From: Pseudomonas orientalis
Lineage (GTDB): Bacteria; Pseudomonadota; Gammaproteobacteria; Pseudomonadales; Pseudomonadaceae
DNA: 64,000 bases
Assembly: GCF_001439815.1 (NCBI RefSeq)
Contig: NZ_JYLM01000004.1
Location: forward strand, 310,001-374,000
Direction of reading: 5' to 3'
In this document: in pieces, positions 37,729 through 49,348 of the stretch
How positions within the stretch are numbered: position 1 is the first letter of the stretch
Layout of the letters: each line of letters starts with the position of its first letter
Translations under genes and position numbers: made by a program
Notes under the pieces: generated by a model
What the model was told of the DNA's origin: nothing
Seen by the model: the letters and a program-made list of their open reading frames with translations, nothing else
Database searches by the model: none

Positions 37729-38616
37729 ATGGCCACCGAAGAAGCAGGCAAAACCCCCAACCTGTCGCAGGAAGAACAGCAGGACGTAGACAAAAACCAG
37801 CCGCCCCGCGCGGCGGTGCTGCATGAAATCATTCGTACCCAGGGCGACCAGGAGCTGGAGCGCAGCGCCGCCGCGTTGTGGTGGTCTGCGCTGGCTGCCG
37901 GGCTGACCATGGGCTTGTCGCTGATGGCCATGGGACTGCTCAACTCGCGCCTGCCGGACGGCGAAGCGTTCAAGGTCATTGCCAGCTTTGGCTATTGCGC
38001 CGGTTTCCTCGCGGTAATCCTCGCGCGCCAGCAACTGTTCACCGAAAACACCCTTACCGCCGTGCTGCCGGTGATGAGCAAGCCGACCCTGGGCAATGCC
38101 GGTCGCCTGCTGCGACTGTGGACGGTGGTGCTGGTGGGCAACCTGTGTGGCACCCTGCTGGTGGCCTACGTGATGCTGCATCTGCCGATATTCGACAGCA
38201 AGACCGACATGGCCTTCCTCGAGATCGGGCGCAAGATCATGGAAAACGACGCCGGCCAGATGTTCGCCAAAGGCATTGTTTCCGGCTGGATGATCGCCAC
38301 CATGGTGTGGATGATCCCGTCGATGGAAAGCGCCAAGATGTGGATCATCATCCTGATCACCTACCTGATGGCACTGGGCGATTTCACCCACATCGTGGTG
38401 GGCTCGGCGGAAGTCTCGTACCTGGTGTTTGCCGGCGAACTGTCGTGGCATGACTTCTGGCTGGTGTTTGCCGGCCCGACCCTGGCCGGCAATATCATCG
38501 GCGGCAGCTTTATCTTTGCGTTGATCAGCCATGCGCAGATTCGCAGCGAGGGCAGTTTGCCGGGCAAGAAGGCTGCGGATCCGAGGCATCCGCAGCAGGT
38601 CAGCAAAGATCAGTGA
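37729..38616 (+). CDS. Formate/nitrite transporter (FNT) family protein
   Basis: This 295-residue membrane protein has six predicted helices after a polar N-terminal tail of about 45 residues. ARQQLFTENTL and the later LGDFTHIVVGSAEV match FNT channels of the YfdC-like subgroup, which is less certain as a formate channel than FocA. Its stop overlaps that of the convergent antiporter by 7 bases. Confidence 0.85.
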   Translation: MATEEAGKTPNLSQEEQQDVDKNQPPRAAVLHEIIRTQGDQELERSAAALWWSALAAGLTMGLSLMAMGLLNSRLPDGEAFKVIASFGYCAGFLAVILARQQLFTENTLTAVLPVMSKPTLGNAGRLLRLWTVVLVGNLCGTLLVAYVMLHLPIFDSKTDMAFLEIGRKIMENDAGQMFAKGIVSGWMIATMVWMIPSMESAKMWIIILITYLMALGDFTHIVVGSAEVSYLVFAGELSWHDFWLVFAGPTLAGNIIGGSFIFALISHAQIRSEGSLPGKKAADPRHPQQVSKDQ

Positions 38617-39872
38617 CGTTCTTCGGCCGTGGCCTGGGGTTCACCCTGGGTCACGCGCTTGACCAGTTTGCCAATGCTCAGGCCCTGGAGCAGGATCGAT
38701 GACAGCACCACGATATAGGTGATGCTCAGCAACAGGTCGCGTTCCGGGCCCAGTGGCAATGCCAGCGCCAGTGCCACCGAGACGCCGCCGCGCAACCCGC
38801 CCCAGGTGAGGATGCGGATAGTGCCGCGCGGTACCGTGCGCCAGCGCCGCAGCAGCAGGATCGCCGGGGCCACGGTCAGCAGGCGTGACAGCAGGATCGC
38901 CACCGCCAGCAAGCTGGCCGCCAATACGTGCAGCCAGTTGAACGGCAACAGCAGCAGTTCCATGCCGATCAATGCAAACAGCAGGGCGTTGAGCATGTCG
39001 TCGAGCAATTCCCAGAAACCGTCCAGATAGCGCCGGGTCATGTCGTTCATCGCCAGCTTGCGCCCCAGGTTACCGATGATCAGCCCGGCCACCACCATCG
39101 CAATCGGCGCGGAGACGTGCAGTTCGGTGGCCATCGCCGAGCCGCCGATCACCAGCGCAAGGGTCAGCATGACTTCGATCTGGTGCTGCTCGATGCTCTT
39201 GATCATCAGGTACACCAGGTAACCGATCAGCGCGCCGAACACCACGCCGCCAATCGCCTCATGGGCGAACAGCATTGCAGTGGCGCCAACGGTCGGTGTT
39301 TCACCCAACTGCGCGATACCCAGCAGGACGGTAAACACCACCACCGCCGTGCCGTCGTTGAACAGCGATTCGCCGACGATAGTGGTTTTCAGCGGTTTCG
39401 AAGCGTTGGCGGTACGCAGCACGCCCAATACCGCAATCGGATCGGTGGGCGAGATCAGCGCGCCAAACAGCAGGCAATACAGGAAGCTCACGTGCCAGCC
39501 GAACAGGGCGAAGATGTAGTACGCCAGGCTGCCGATCACCACGGTGGCAATCAGTACGCCAAACGTCGCCAACAGACCGATGGGCCAGCGGTAGCTGCGC
39601 AGGTCGCTCAAGTTGACGTGCAATGCGCCGGCGAACAGCAGGAACGAGAGCATCCAGTTCATCAGCAGATCGCCGAAGTCGATCTGGCCGATCAGTTGCT
39701 GGATGCGTTCTTCCAGGCCGGGATAGCCGATAAAACTGAGGCCTTGCAGGATCAGCGAGAACAGCAGCGCAGTGACCATCACGCCGATGGTCGGTGGCAG
39801 GCCGATAAAACGGAAGTTCACGTAGGTGAGCAGGGTGGTGAGGCAGATAAAGGCGGCAACAAGTTCAAGCAT
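38610..39872 (-). CDS. CPA1-family sodium/proton antiporter
   Basis: This 420-residue protein has about 12 hydrophobic helices. FGALISPTDPIAVLG carries the SPTDP ion-binding motif, followed by ESLFNDGTAVVVF, both hallmarks of NhaP/CPA1 exchangers. It lacks the long cytoplasmic tail of larger NhaP proteins. It overlaps the FNT gene tail-to-tail. Confidence 0.92.
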   Translation of the reverse strand: MLELVAAFICLTTLLTYVNFRFIGLPPTIGVMVTALLFSLILQGLSFIGYPGLEERIQQLIGQIDFGDLLMNWMLSFLLFAGALHVNLSDLRSYRWPIGLLATFGVLIATVVIGSLAYYIFALFGWHVSFLYCLLFGALISPTDPIAVLGVLRTANASKPLKTTIVGESLFNDGTAVVVFTVLLGIAQLGETPTVGATAMLFAHEAIGGVVFGALIGYLVYLMIKSIEQHQIEVMLTLALVIGGSAMATELHVSAPIAMVVAGLIIGNLGRKLAMNDMTRRYLDGFWELLDDMLNALLFALIGMELLLLPFNWLHVLAASLLAVAILLSRLLTVAPAILLLRRWRTVPRGTIRILTWGGLRGGVSVALALALPLGPERDLLLSITYIVVLSSILLQGLSIGKLVKRVTQGEPQATAEERH

Positions 39873-40058
39873 CCGGGGTCCTTGGGGCGGTAAATCAGAG
39901 GTGCACAGCGTGCGTCGAGACGTTGTTTAGTATAAACAGGTGCAATTACCTGAAAGAACCTTTCGGCCGGCCACGGCTCATACCTTGTGGTTGAGGGCTG
40001 ATCGGCATGGGGTGATGAGGCTCTGACTGCCTTGATAAATCTAAAAAGGGAATGACTG

Positions 40059-40445
40059 ATGACAGTGGCTTTCTGGTGTGTGTTGATCGCAATTTTTCTG
40101 CCGTACCTGTGTACCGGTGTGGCCAAGTTCAGTGGAGGCAAGTTCGGGCCGCGACATAACCACGACCCGCGCGCGTTTCTGGACACGGTCGAAGGCGTTG
40201 CCAAGCGTGCCCACAATGCGCAGCTCAACAGCTTTGAAGTCACCCCGGCCTTCGCGGCGGCGGTGATTATCGCCCACCTGGCCGGTACGGCCGAGCTGGT
40301 GACGATCAATGTGCTGGCGGTGCTGTTTATCACCAGCCGCCTGCTGTACATCATTTGCTACTTGGCGGACTGGGCGATGTTGCGCTCGCTCGTGTGGGTT
40401 GTGGGGATGGCGCTGATCGCGAGTTTCTTCTTCGTCTCGATCTGA
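40059..40445 (+). CDS. MAPEG-family membrane protein
   Basis: This 128-residue protein has four hydrophobic helices. RAHNAQLNSFEVTPAFAAAV contains the N-x-x-E motif of the membrane-associated eicosanoid/glutathione metabolism family, and RLLYIICYLADWAMLRSL is the fourth-helix pattern. Bacterial members often conjugate glutathione; here the substrate is unknown. Confidence 0.88.
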   Translation: MTVAFWCVLIAIFLPYLCTGVAKFSGGKFGPRHNHDPRAFLDTVEGVAKRAHNAQLNSFEVTPAFAAAVIIAHLAGTAELVTINVLAVLFITSRLLYIICYLADWAMLRSLVWVVGMALIASFFFVSI

Positions 40446-40463
40446 AGCCTGACGCAGATCCCC

Positions 40464-40554
40464 TGTGGGAGGGGGCTTGCTCCCGATGACGGAGTGTCAG
40501 TCAACACTTAGGTGACTGGTCCACCGCTATCGGGGGCAAGCCCCCTCCCACATT
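40464..40554. repeat. REPIN, GTGGGAGG type
   Basis: The left core carries one change (GCTTGCTCCCGAT), and the right core is intact. It separates the convergent MAPEG and mltA genes. Confidence 0.88.
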
Positions 40555-40570
40555 TGGTCTTCAGTGTCTG

Positions 40571-41764
40571 TCAGGTTCCACTGGGTGCATCCGGTACCTG
40601 AGGAAGCGCAACACCCTTGGGCCACAGCATCCAGATCTGTCCCTGCTGCTTCATGTTCCCGGCCAACTCGCCTGCTGCTTCGCCCGTGCCCCAGAACAAA
40701 TCTGCGCGCACTTCTCCGGTGATGGCGCCGCCGGTGTCCTGAGCTGCAACGGGCCGTGCAATCGGTGAGCCGTCGGGTTTTGTGGTCGACAGCCACAACA
40801 AACTCCCCAGTGGAATCACCTTGCGGTCCACCGCCACGCTGTATCCCGCCGTCAGCGGCACGTTCAGCGAGCCGCGCGGCCCTTCATTGCTGTCGGGGCG
40901 GGCGCTGAAGAACACATAGCTGGGGTTGCTCGCCAGCAGCTCGGGAATGCGCTGCGGGTGTGCCTTGGCCCAGGCGCTGATGGCGCCCATGCTCACGTCT
41001 TCTTTTTTCAGCTCGCCTTGCTCGATCAGCCAGCGACCGATAGGGCGATAGGGATAACCGTTCTGGTCGCCATAACCCACACGCAGTTGACGCCCGCCGG
41101 CCAGTTGAATACGCCCGGAGCCTTGGATCTGCAGGAACTGCAGGTCCATCGGATCGGTCAGCCAGGCTATCGGCTTGGCGGTCGAGCCCTGGTTGTTGAT
41201 GGTGCTGGCATCGTCATACGGCTTGAGCACGCGACCCTCCAGGCGACCACGCAGGCGTTTGCCCTTGAGTTCCGGATAAATGCTTTCCAGATTGACGATA
41301 ATCAGGTCATCCGGCACGCCGTACACCGGCACATGGGCGGTGGCGGTTTCGCTCAGGCTGCCGGGGTAGACGGGCTCGTAGTAGCCGGTGATCAGGCCGT
41401 TCGGTGTGTCGTCGGCCGAACGCAGGCCGAATACGTCCAGGCGCTCCTTGAGAAACCCGCGAACCGCCACGGCGTCGCCCGGTACGCCGGCTGCCGCCGC
41501 GCAGGTCGCTCCCCAGACCGGATCGGCCTTGAGGCGCTGGCAGGCGCTGCGCCAGGATTCGAAACCCGCCAGCAGGTCGCTGTCGGAAACGGACGGCAGT
41601 GCTTCCCACGGAGCGCTCACGTAAGTCGCGACAGCATGGGGTTTGGCAGCTTCTTCTTTGGCGGGCGCTTTGCCCGCATCCTGGCCCACGTCGCAGCCGG
41701 CCAGCAGCGCGATCATCGGCAGAGCCCACGCCAGGCGGCTCCAGGGTTTCAAATTGACATTCAT
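40571..41764 (-). CDS. mltA: Membrane-bound lytic murein transglycosylase A
   Basis: This 397-residue outer-membrane lipoprotein cleaves peptidoglycan to anhydromuropeptides. The lipobox LLAGCD is at the end of a short signal peptide, and GLITGYYEPVYPGS, IQGSGRIQL and AQDTGGAITGEVRADLFWG (3D domain with catalytic aspartate) identify MltA. The ATG at 41764 is chosen because it directly starts the lipoprotein signal. Confidence 0.95.
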   Translation of the reverse strand: MNVNLKPWSRLAWALPMIALLAGCDVGQDAGKAPAKEEAAKPHAVATYVSAPWEALPSVSDSDLLAGFESWRSACQRLKADPVWGATCAAAAGVPGDAVAVRGFLKERLDVFGLRSADDTPNGLITGYYEPVYPGSLSETATAHVPVYGVPDDLIIVNLESIYPELKGKRLRGRLEGRVLKPYDDASTINNQGSTAKPIAWLTDPMDLQFLQIQGSGRIQLAGGRQLRVGYGDQNGYPYRPIGRWLIEQGELKKEDVSMGAISAWAKAHPQRIPELLASNPSYVFFSARPDSNEGPRGSLNVPLTAGYSVAVDRKVIPLGSLLWLSTTKPDGSPIARPVAAQDTGGAITGEVRADLFWGTGEAAGELAGNMKQQGQIWMLWPKGVALPQVPDAPSGT

Positions 41765-41891
41765 GCACGTAATTCCTGAGGCGATTGCCCGGGCTTTATC
41801 GCGTCGGGCAACCCTTATTATTAATAGGGCTATTGGTCTTTGCGGACGAGGCGGGGATACTGGCTGCCGTTTTCCGTGACCCTGAGCCACC

Positions 41892-42341
41892 ATGACTTTT
41901 AAACAGATGACGGTTGCAGTGCTGGCCTGCCTGGCCTTGTCCGCCTGCGGCGGTGTTGATCCCAGCTCGCCCTTGGGCCAGCGCAAGGCGATTTTCAAGC
42001 AGATGCTCAAGACCAGCGAAGACCTGGGCGGCATGTTGCGCGGGCGTGTCGCTTTCGACGGCGCCCGGTTCGCCGACGGCGCGGTCAAGCTGGACGCGTT
42101 GTCCCATCAACCCTGGCAGCACTTCCCGCAGGTGCGTGAAGCCGACCACACCAGTGCCAGGGACGAAGTGTGGCAAAAGCAGGCGCAATTCCAGCAACTG
42201 GCCCGCGACCTTGAGGCGGCCACCGGTGAATTGGTGACCGCAAGCCAAGTCCAGCCCTATAAGGCCGGTCGCCTTCAACCTGCGGTGCAGAAAGTCGAAG
42301 ATGCCTGCAGCGCTTGCCATAAGCAGTTCCGGGACCACTGA
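41892..42341 (+). CDS. Cytochrome c'/c556-like lipoprotein
   Basis: This 149-residue protein has a signal with lipobox LSACGG and a single C-terminal haem-binding motif CSACHKQF, the arrangement of four-helix-bundle cytochromes c' and c556. A lipid anchor is unusual for this family. It may serve in electron transfer or gas binding. It is divergent from mltA. Confidence 0.85.
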   Translation: MTFKQMTVAVLACLALSACGGVDPSSPLGQRKAIFKQMLKTSEDLGGMLRGRVAFDGARFADGAVKLDALSHQPWQHFPQVREADHTSARDEVWQKQAQFQQLARDLEAATGELVTASQVQPYKAGRLQPAVQKVEDACSACHKQFRDH

Positions 42342-42347
42342 CCGGTT

Positions 42348-42743
42348 TTACTGGTCGAGTTCTTCCACCGCATCCTGCAACTCCTTGCGCGATTCGGCGA
42401 GCTTGTCCTTGCGCTTGTTGATCTTGTCCGCATCGCCTTTTTTCATGGCCTTGTCGAGGTCGGCCTGACGGCGGCTGACTTCGTGCTTGGCATCGAGCAC
42501 CTTGTTTTCGCGCTCTTTCTTCAGCGATGCGTCAGTGCAGTTGGCGGTGACCTCGCTCAGGGCTTTTTCCAGGCCGGCTTGTTGGGCGCTGTTGCCATGG
42601 GCCTTGGCCTGTTCGATCTGGGTGCTGATGGCTTGGCGCTTGGCGGCGCAGCCGGTCAGTTGGGGGGCTTCGTCGGCGGCCAGCAGCGGCGTGGCCATGA
42701 AGCTTGCGGCTGTCAGCAACGCGAGAGGGGCAAGAAATTTCAT
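42348..42743 (-). CDS. DUF1090 (YqjC-like) periplasmic protein
   Basis: This 131-residue protein has a signal peptide ending at LLAADE and a charged coiled-coil body (LTGCAAKRQAISTQIEQAKA and KKERENKVLDAKHEVSRRQA) typical of DUF1090. The role is unknown; in enterics it is stress-associated. It ends 6 bases after the stop of the convergent cytochrome gene. Confidence 0.85.
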   Translation of the reverse strand: MKFLAPLALLTAASFMATPLLAADEAPQLTGCAAKRQAISTQIEQAKAHGNSAQQAGLEKALSEVTANCTDASLKKERENKVLDAKHEVSRRQADLDKAMKKGDADKINKRKDKLAESRKELQDAVEELDQ

Positions 42744-42782
42744 ATAAGGGCTCCAAGGTAGCAATCAGAGGGGCGGGCCGGT

Positions 42783-44477
<1,695 letters not shown>

Positions 44478-44499
44478 CTAAGTGATCCGTACGGACACA

Positions 44500-44527
44500 A
44501 AAAAGCCCCGACCGGGCGGGGCTTTTT
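44500..44527. terminator. Intrinsic terminator, distal to metK
   Basis: AAAAAGCCCCG and CGGGGCTTTTT form a symmetrical stem able to work on both strands. It is the second of two terminators after metK, 139 bases beyond the first. Confidence 0.85.
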
Positions 44528-44666
44528 ACCGGGTGTTTCTGCTTGCTTGAACAGGTCGTCCAACCCATCCAGTACGTCGTTGTTATCAGCCTGGGCCGCC
44601 CGATTTTACTGGCCGGCGTCGACTTCGGCCTGGGTTTCAACGATATTGTTGCAATCTTTGAAAATC

Positions 44667-44702
44667 AAAAAAAGCCCCGCCGGGCAAACCGGGCGGGGCT
44701 TT
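44667..44702 (-). terminator. metK terminator
   Basis: AAAGCCCCGCCC pairs with GGGCGGGGCTTT-type sequence and is followed on the minus strand by seven Ts, 15 bases after the metK stop. Confidence 0.9.
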
Positions 44703-44717
44703 GGCAGTCGCGAGCTG

Positions 44718-45908
44718 TTACAGACCGGCAGCGGTCCGCAGGTCGTCGGCGCGGTCGGTTTTTTCCCAGGTGAAGGTGGTGAAGGTGTCGTCGCCGACCG
44801 TCTTCTGCGCAGGGGTACGACCGAAGTGGCCGTAGGCTGCGGTTTCCTGGTACATCGGGTGCAGCAGGTCGAGCATGGTGGTGATCGCGTAAGGGCGCAG
44901 GTCGAAGATCTCACGCACCAGCTTGACGATCTTGTCATCGCTGATCTTGCCGGTACCGAAGGTGTTCAGCGAAATCGATGTAGGCTGGGCCACGCCAATG
45001 GCGTAGGACACCTGGATCTCGCAACGTTCGGCCAGGCCGGCAGCGACGATGTTCTTGGCCACGTAACGACCGGCGTAGGCGGCGGAACGGTCCACCTTGG
45101 ACGGGTCTTTGCCGGAGAACGCGCCACCACCATGACGGGCCATGCCGCCGTAGCTGTCGACGATGATCTTGCGACCGGTCAGGCCGCAGTCGCCCACCGG
45201 GCCACCGATGATGAACTGGCCGGTCGGATTGATATGGAACTGGGTGTCTTTAGTGAGCAGTTCGGCCGGCAGCACATGCTTGACGATCAGCTCCATCACG
45301 CCTTCGCGCAGGTCGGCGTAGGACACGTCCGGGTTGTGCTGGGTCGACAGCACGACGGCGTCGATACCCACTACTTTGCCGCCTTCGTAGCGGCAGGTCA
45401 CCTGGGACTTGGCGTCCGGACGCAGCCACGGCAGCAGACCGGATTTGCGCGCTTCGGCCTGGCGCTGGACCAACTGGTGAGAGAAGGTGATCGGCGCGGG
45501 CATCAGCACGTCGGTTTCGTTGCTGGCGTAGCCGAACATCAGGCCCTGGTCGCCGGCACCCTGATCTTCGGGCTTGGCGCGGTCGACGCCCTGGTTGATG
45601 TCGGGGGACTGCTTGCCGATGATGTTCATCACGCCGCAGGTCGCGCCGTCGAAGCCGACATCGGAGCTGTTGTAGCCAATGTCGGTGATCACGTCACGCA
45701 CGATCTGTTCCAGATCGACCCAGGCCGTGGTGGTGACTTCGCCAGCGATGATCGCCACGCCCGTTTTCACCAGAGTCTCGCACGCCACACGGGCGAACTT
45801 GTCTTCAGCAATGATGGCGTCCAGCACCGCGTCGGAAATCTGGTCGGCGATTTTGTCCGGATGCCCTTCAGACACGGACTCGGAGGTGAAAAGGGAGTAT
45901 TCGCTCAT
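44718..45908 (-). CDS. metK: S-adenosylmethionine synthetase
   Basis: This 396-residue enzyme makes SAM from methionine and [21 protein letters not shown] at the N-terminus, the P-loop-like [18 protein letters not shown] and DQGLMFGYA are diagnostic. It follows the SahR-type regulator with an 18-base gap on the same strand, so regulator and target are probably one transcript under the operator at 46963-46988. Confidence 0.97.
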   Translation of the reverse strand: MSEYSLFTSESVSEGHPDKIADQISDAVLDAIIAEDKFARVACETLVKTGVAIIAGEVTTTAWVDLEQIVRDVITDIGYNSSDVGFDGATCGVMNIIGKQSPDINQGVDRAKPEDQGAGDQGLMFGYASNETDVLMPAPITFSHQLVQRQAEARKSGLLPWLRPDAKSQVTCRYEGGKVVGIDAVVLSTQHNPDVSYADLREGVMELIVKHVLPAELLTKDTQFHINPTGQFIIGGPVGDCGLTGRKIIVDSYGGMARHGGGAFSGKDPSKVDRSAAYAGRYVAKNIVAAGLAERCEIQVSYAIGVAQPTSISLNTFGTGKISDDKIVKLVREIFDLRPYAITTMLDLLHPMYQETAAYGHFGRTPAQKTVGDDTFTTFTWEKTDRADDLRTAAGL

Positions 45909-45926
45909 CTCGATGTTTTCCTGATT

Positions 45927-46922
45927 TTACCGATGGTGAGTGTCGCCAGCCGGCCGCTGAAAATGGCGGACCTGGATCTGGAAACCATTACGTAAACCTA
46001 CATAGAGGCTTTCCCCGGGAACGAGTCCCGCAGCTGTGGCCCAACGGGCCAGATCATCCTGTTCAAAACCCAGCCAGAGATCACCGCAGGCCTCCTTGGC
46101 CCAATTCTGGTTGTGGCTGCATAAATCCGTCACCAGCAGGCTACCGCCGGGGTGCAGCAGCCCGGCCATTTGCCTGAGGGCGTCGGCGGGGGCGGCGAAA
46201 TGGTGCAAGACCATGTTCAGCACCACGCAGTCGGCCTTGATCGTGGTGCTGTCCAACGCATCGGCCAACTGCAGGCTGACATTGCCCAGCGACTCACGTT
46301 CACAGAGCTGGCGCGCCAGTTCGAGCATCGCCGGGCTGTTGTCCAGCGCAGTGACCTGATGGAAGCGCCGCGCCAGTTCCGGCAGAAATCCGCCATCGCC
46401 AGGACCGACTTCCAGTGCCGTCGCCTCATCACTGAAGCTCAGCTTGTCCAGCAGCGCCAGTACGCTGTCGCGGTATTGGGCAAGCCCGGCGATCAGGTCT
46501 TGCTGGGCGCGAAATTTCTCGGCAACCCGTGCGAAAAAGTCTTGGCTGGCCGCTGCGCGCTGGCCGTGAACCTGGCCGATGCGCGCTTGTACCTCGCCCG
46601 GAAGGCTCAAGCCGTCCACTTCTTCGAGCAGGGCGGCGTGCAGCTTGCCGCCGAGCAGGTCGGTGTGAGGCAGGGCGCGACGATAGAAAATCGCATTGCC
46701 TTCACGGCGCGTGGCCACCAGGTCGGCCTGGGCCAACACCTTCAAGTGGTGACTCATGCCGGACTGGCCGATGGCGAAGATCTGCGCCAGCTCCAGTACA
46801 CCGAAGGAATCGTTCGTCAGTGCGCGCAGTACGTTCAGACGCAGCGGGTCGCCGGCGGCCTTGCACAAGGCTGCCAGTTCATCGCCGTCGTCGGGGCGCA
46901 GTGAGGGCATGGGTAGATTCAT
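45927..46922 (-). CDS. sahR: ArsR-family regulator fused to a SAM-methyltransferase-like domain (SahR type)
   Basis: In this 331-residue protein residues 10-95 form an ArsR winged helix (AGDPLRLNVLRALTNDSFGV, then QSGMSHHLKVLAQADLVATR). Residues 145-310 are a class I methyltransferase fold with ALEVGPGDGGFLPELARRF and VLNMVLHHFA. SahR proteins of Proteobacteria have been described as ArsR-type repressors of SAM-cycle genes that respond to SAH; the methyltransferase-like domain is the likely sensor. Position directly upstream of metK supports this. A start at the second ATG (MPSLRP) is possible. Confidence 0.85.
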   Translation of the reverse strand: MNLPMPSLRPDDGDELAALCKAAGDPLRLNVLRALTNDSFGVLELAQIFAIGQSGMSHHLKVLAQADLVATRREGNAIFYRRALPHTDLLGGKLHAALLEEVDGLSLPGEVQARIGQVHGQRAAASQDFFARVAEKFRAQQDLIAGLAQYRDSVLALLDKLSFSDEATALEVGPGDGGFLPELARRFHQVTALDNSPAMLELARQLCERESLGNVSLQLADALDSTTIKADCVVLNMVLHHFAAPADALRQMAGLLHPGGSLLVTDLCSHNQNWAKEACGDLWLGFEQDDLARWATAAGLVPGESLYVGLRNGFQIQVRHFQRPAGDTHHR

Positions 46923-46962
46923 AAGGCCAGCAGTCTAGTGACGGGTGGATATCCCTGCAAGG

Positions 46963-46988
46963 TCAATATCAAAAAGTTTTGATATTGA
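46963..46988. promoter_or_regulatory. 26-bp palindromic operator upstream of sahR-metK
   Basis: TCAATATCAAAA and TTTTGATATTGA form a perfect 12-2-12 inverted repeat with AG in the centre, 41 bases before the sahR start. Size, AT-richness and ATATC/GATAT half-sites suit an ArsR-family dimer, so autoregulation of sahR-metK is likely. It also lies in the divergent region before tkt. Confidence 0.8.
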
Positions 46989-47181
46989 TCGATAAGTGGC
47001 GGTTATAAGCCGCCGCCTTAACCGATAGACGAACCGGCCGCCGCTTTCTGCAAGGGATTGGCGCCCAAAGCACAGGAAAAACGCCCACAAGTGACTATCT
47101 GTCATTGCCCGCAGGCGGTGGCTGAGGGAAAATGCCGGTCCTTTTTTCCGTTTCTTTTTAGCAAACTCCAGGAGATCAGCG

Positions 47182-49179
47182 ATGCCCAGCCGTCGTGAGC
47201 GTGCCAACGCCATTCGTGCCCTCAGCATGGATGCCGTGCAAAAAGCCAACAGCGGCCATCCCGGTGCCCCCATGGGCATGGCGGATATCGCCGAGGTACT
47301 TTGGCGTGACTACCTGAAACACAACCCGAGCAACCCATCGTTTGCCGACCGTGACCGCTTCGTGCTGTCCAACGGCCACGGCTCGATGTTGATCTACTCG
47401 CTGCTGCACCTGACCGGCTACGACGTCACCATCGACGACCTGAAAAGCTTCCGTCAGCTGCACAGCCGCACCCCCGGCCACCCGGAATTCGGCTACACCC
47501 CAGGCGTCGAGACCACTACCGGTCCCCTGGGCCAGGGCCTGGCCAACGCTGTCGGCTTCGCGCTGGCTGAGAAAGTCCTGGGTGCGCAGTTCAATCGCCC
47601 TGGCCACGACATCGTCGACCACCACACCTACGTATTCCTGGGTGATGGCTGCATGATGGAAGGCATTTCCCACGAAGTCGCCTCCCTGGCCGGTACCCTG
47701 GGTCTGGGCAAGCTGATCGCCTTCTACGATGACAACGGCATCTCCATCGACGGCGAAGTCGAAGGCTGGTTCACCGATGACACCCCCAAGCGTTTCGAAG
47801 CCTACAACTGGCAGGTGATCCGCAACGTCGACGGCCACGATCCGGAAGAGATCAAGATCGCCATCGACACCGCGCGCAAGAGCGCGCAGCCGACCCTGAT
47901 CTGCTGCAAGACCACCATCGGCTTCGGCTCGCCGAACAAACAAGGCAAGGAAGACTGCCACGGCGCCCCGCTGGGTGACGCGGAAATCGCCCTGACCCGT
48001 GAAGCGCTTAAGTGGAACCACGGCCCGTTCGACATCCCGGCCGACATCTACGCCGAGTGGGATGCCAAGGAAAAAGGCCTGGCCGCCGAAGCCGAATGGG
48101 ACCAGCGTTTCGCTGCCTACTCCGCCGAATTCCCTGAATTGGCCAATGAGCTGGTGCGTCGCCTGGCCGGTGACCTGCCTGCCGACTTCTCGGAGAAAGC
48201 CTCGGCCTACATCGCCGAAGTCGCGGCCAAGGGCGAGACCATCGCCAGCCGTAAAGCCAGCCAGAACACCCTGAACGCCTTTGGTCCGCTGCTGCCTGAG
48301 TTCCTCGGCGGTTCGGCCGACCTGGCCGGTTCCAACCTGACCCTGTGGAAAGGTTGCAAAGGCGTGACCGCTGAAGACGCCAGCGGCAACTACATGTATT
48401 ACGGCGTGCGTGAGTTCGGCATGAGCGCCATCATGAACGGTGTGTCCCTGCACGGCGGCCTGGTGCCTTACGGCGCGACCTTCCTGATGTTCATGGAATA
48501 CGCGCGTAACGCCGTGCGCATGGCCGCGCTGATGAAAAAACGTGTGATCCACGTGTACACCCACGACTCCATCGGCCTGGGCGAAGACGGCCCGACGCAC
48601 CAGCCGGTCGAGCAACTGACCAGCCTGCGCACCACGCCGAACCTGGATTGCTGGCGTCCCGCCGACGCAGTGGAATCCGCCGTGGCCTGGAAGCACGCCA
48701 TCGAGCGCAAGGACGGCCCTTCGGCGCTGATCTTCTCGCGTCAGAACCTGCAGCACCAGGTGCGTACCGACGCGCAGATCGCCGACATCAGCCGTGGCGG
48801 CTACGTGCTCAAGGACTGCATCGGCGAGCCTGAGCTGATCCTGATCTCCACCGGTTCCGAAGTGGGCCTGACCGTCCAGGCGTACGACAAGCTGACCGCC
48901 CAAGGCCGCAACGTTCGCGTTGTGTCCATGCCGTGCACCAGCGTGTTCGAAGCCCAGGACGCCGGCTACAAGCAATCGGTATTGCCGTTGCAGGTCAGCG
49001 CGCGTATCGCTATCGAAGCGGCGCACGCCGACTACTGGTACAAGTACGTAGGCCTGGAAGGCCGCGTGATTGGCATGACCACCTACGGTGAGTCGGCGCC
49101 GGCGCCAGCCTTGTTCGAAGAGTTCGGTTTCACCCTGGAGAACATTCTGGGTCAGGCTGAAGAGCTGCTGGAAGACTAA
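47182..49179 (+). CDS. tkt: Transketolase
   Basis: This 665-residue thiamine-diphosphate enzyme of the pentose phosphate pathway transfers two-carbon units. [20 protein letters not shown], the ThDP motif [20 protein letters not shown] and the C-terminal [15 protein letters not shown] are typical, and the length is normal. A CAGGAGA ribosome site precedes the ATG. It is divergent from sahR-metK. Confidence 0.97.
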   Translation: MPSRRERANAIRALSMDAVQKANSGHPGAPMGMADIAEVLWRDYLKHNPSNPSFADRDRFVLSNGHGSMLIYSLLHLTGYDVTIDDLKSFRQLHSRTPGHPEFGYTPGVETTTGPLGQGLANAVGFALAEKVLGAQFNRPGHDIVDHHTYVFLGDGCMMEGISHEVASLAGTLGLGKLIAFYDDNGISIDGEVEGWFTDDTPKRFEAYNWQVIRNVDGHDPEEIKIAIDTARKSAQPTLICCKTTIGFGSPNKQGKEDCHGAPLGDAEIALTREALKWNHGPFDIPADIYAEWDAKEKGLAAEAEWDQRFAAYSAEFPELANELVRRLAGDLPADFSEKASAYIAEVAAKGETIASRKASQNTLNAFGPLLPEFLGGSADLAGSNLTLWKGCKGVTAEDASGNYMYYGVREFGMSAIMNGVSLHGGLVPYGATFLMFMEYARNAVRMAALMKKRVIHVYTHDSIGLGEDGPTHQPVEQLTSLRTTPNLDCWRPADAVESAVAWKHAIERKDGPSALIFSRQNLQHQVRTDAQIADISRGGYVLKDCIGEPELILISTGSEVGLTVQAYDKLTAQGRNVRVVSMPCTSVFEAQDAGYKQSVLPLQVSARIAIEAAHADYWYKYVGLEGRVIGMTTYGESAPAPALFEEFGFTLENILGQAEELLED

Positions 49180-49215
49180 GGCGCTAACGCGGTGGCCCAC
49201 TGGCCAGCGCCTCTA

Positions 49216-49318
49216 CTGTAGGAGCGAGCTTGCTCGCGAAGATCGTCAACGATAACGCAGCGTTTCTGGTTTAACGCGGCGCTCTCAGGTTCTTCGCGAG
49301 CAAGCTCGCTCCTACAGT
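49216..49318. repeat. REPIN, GTAGGAGC type
   Basis: Inverted cores enclose a centre (GATCGTCAACGATAACGCAG onward) homologous to those at 20951 and 28173. It lies between tkt and epd. Confidence 0.9.
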
Positions 49319-49348
49319 GGTTTGTATCGCCCACAATGCGAGAACCCC

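Noticed and set aside
46989..47181. GGCGG/CCGCC dyad near 46997 as a terminator
   Set aside because: It has no T-run and lies in a divergent promoter region, so termination makes no sense there.
47176..49200. 674-codon minus-strand frame opposite tkt
   Set aside because: tkt is unambiguous on the plus strand; the opposite frame is H/V/G-rich shadow sequence.
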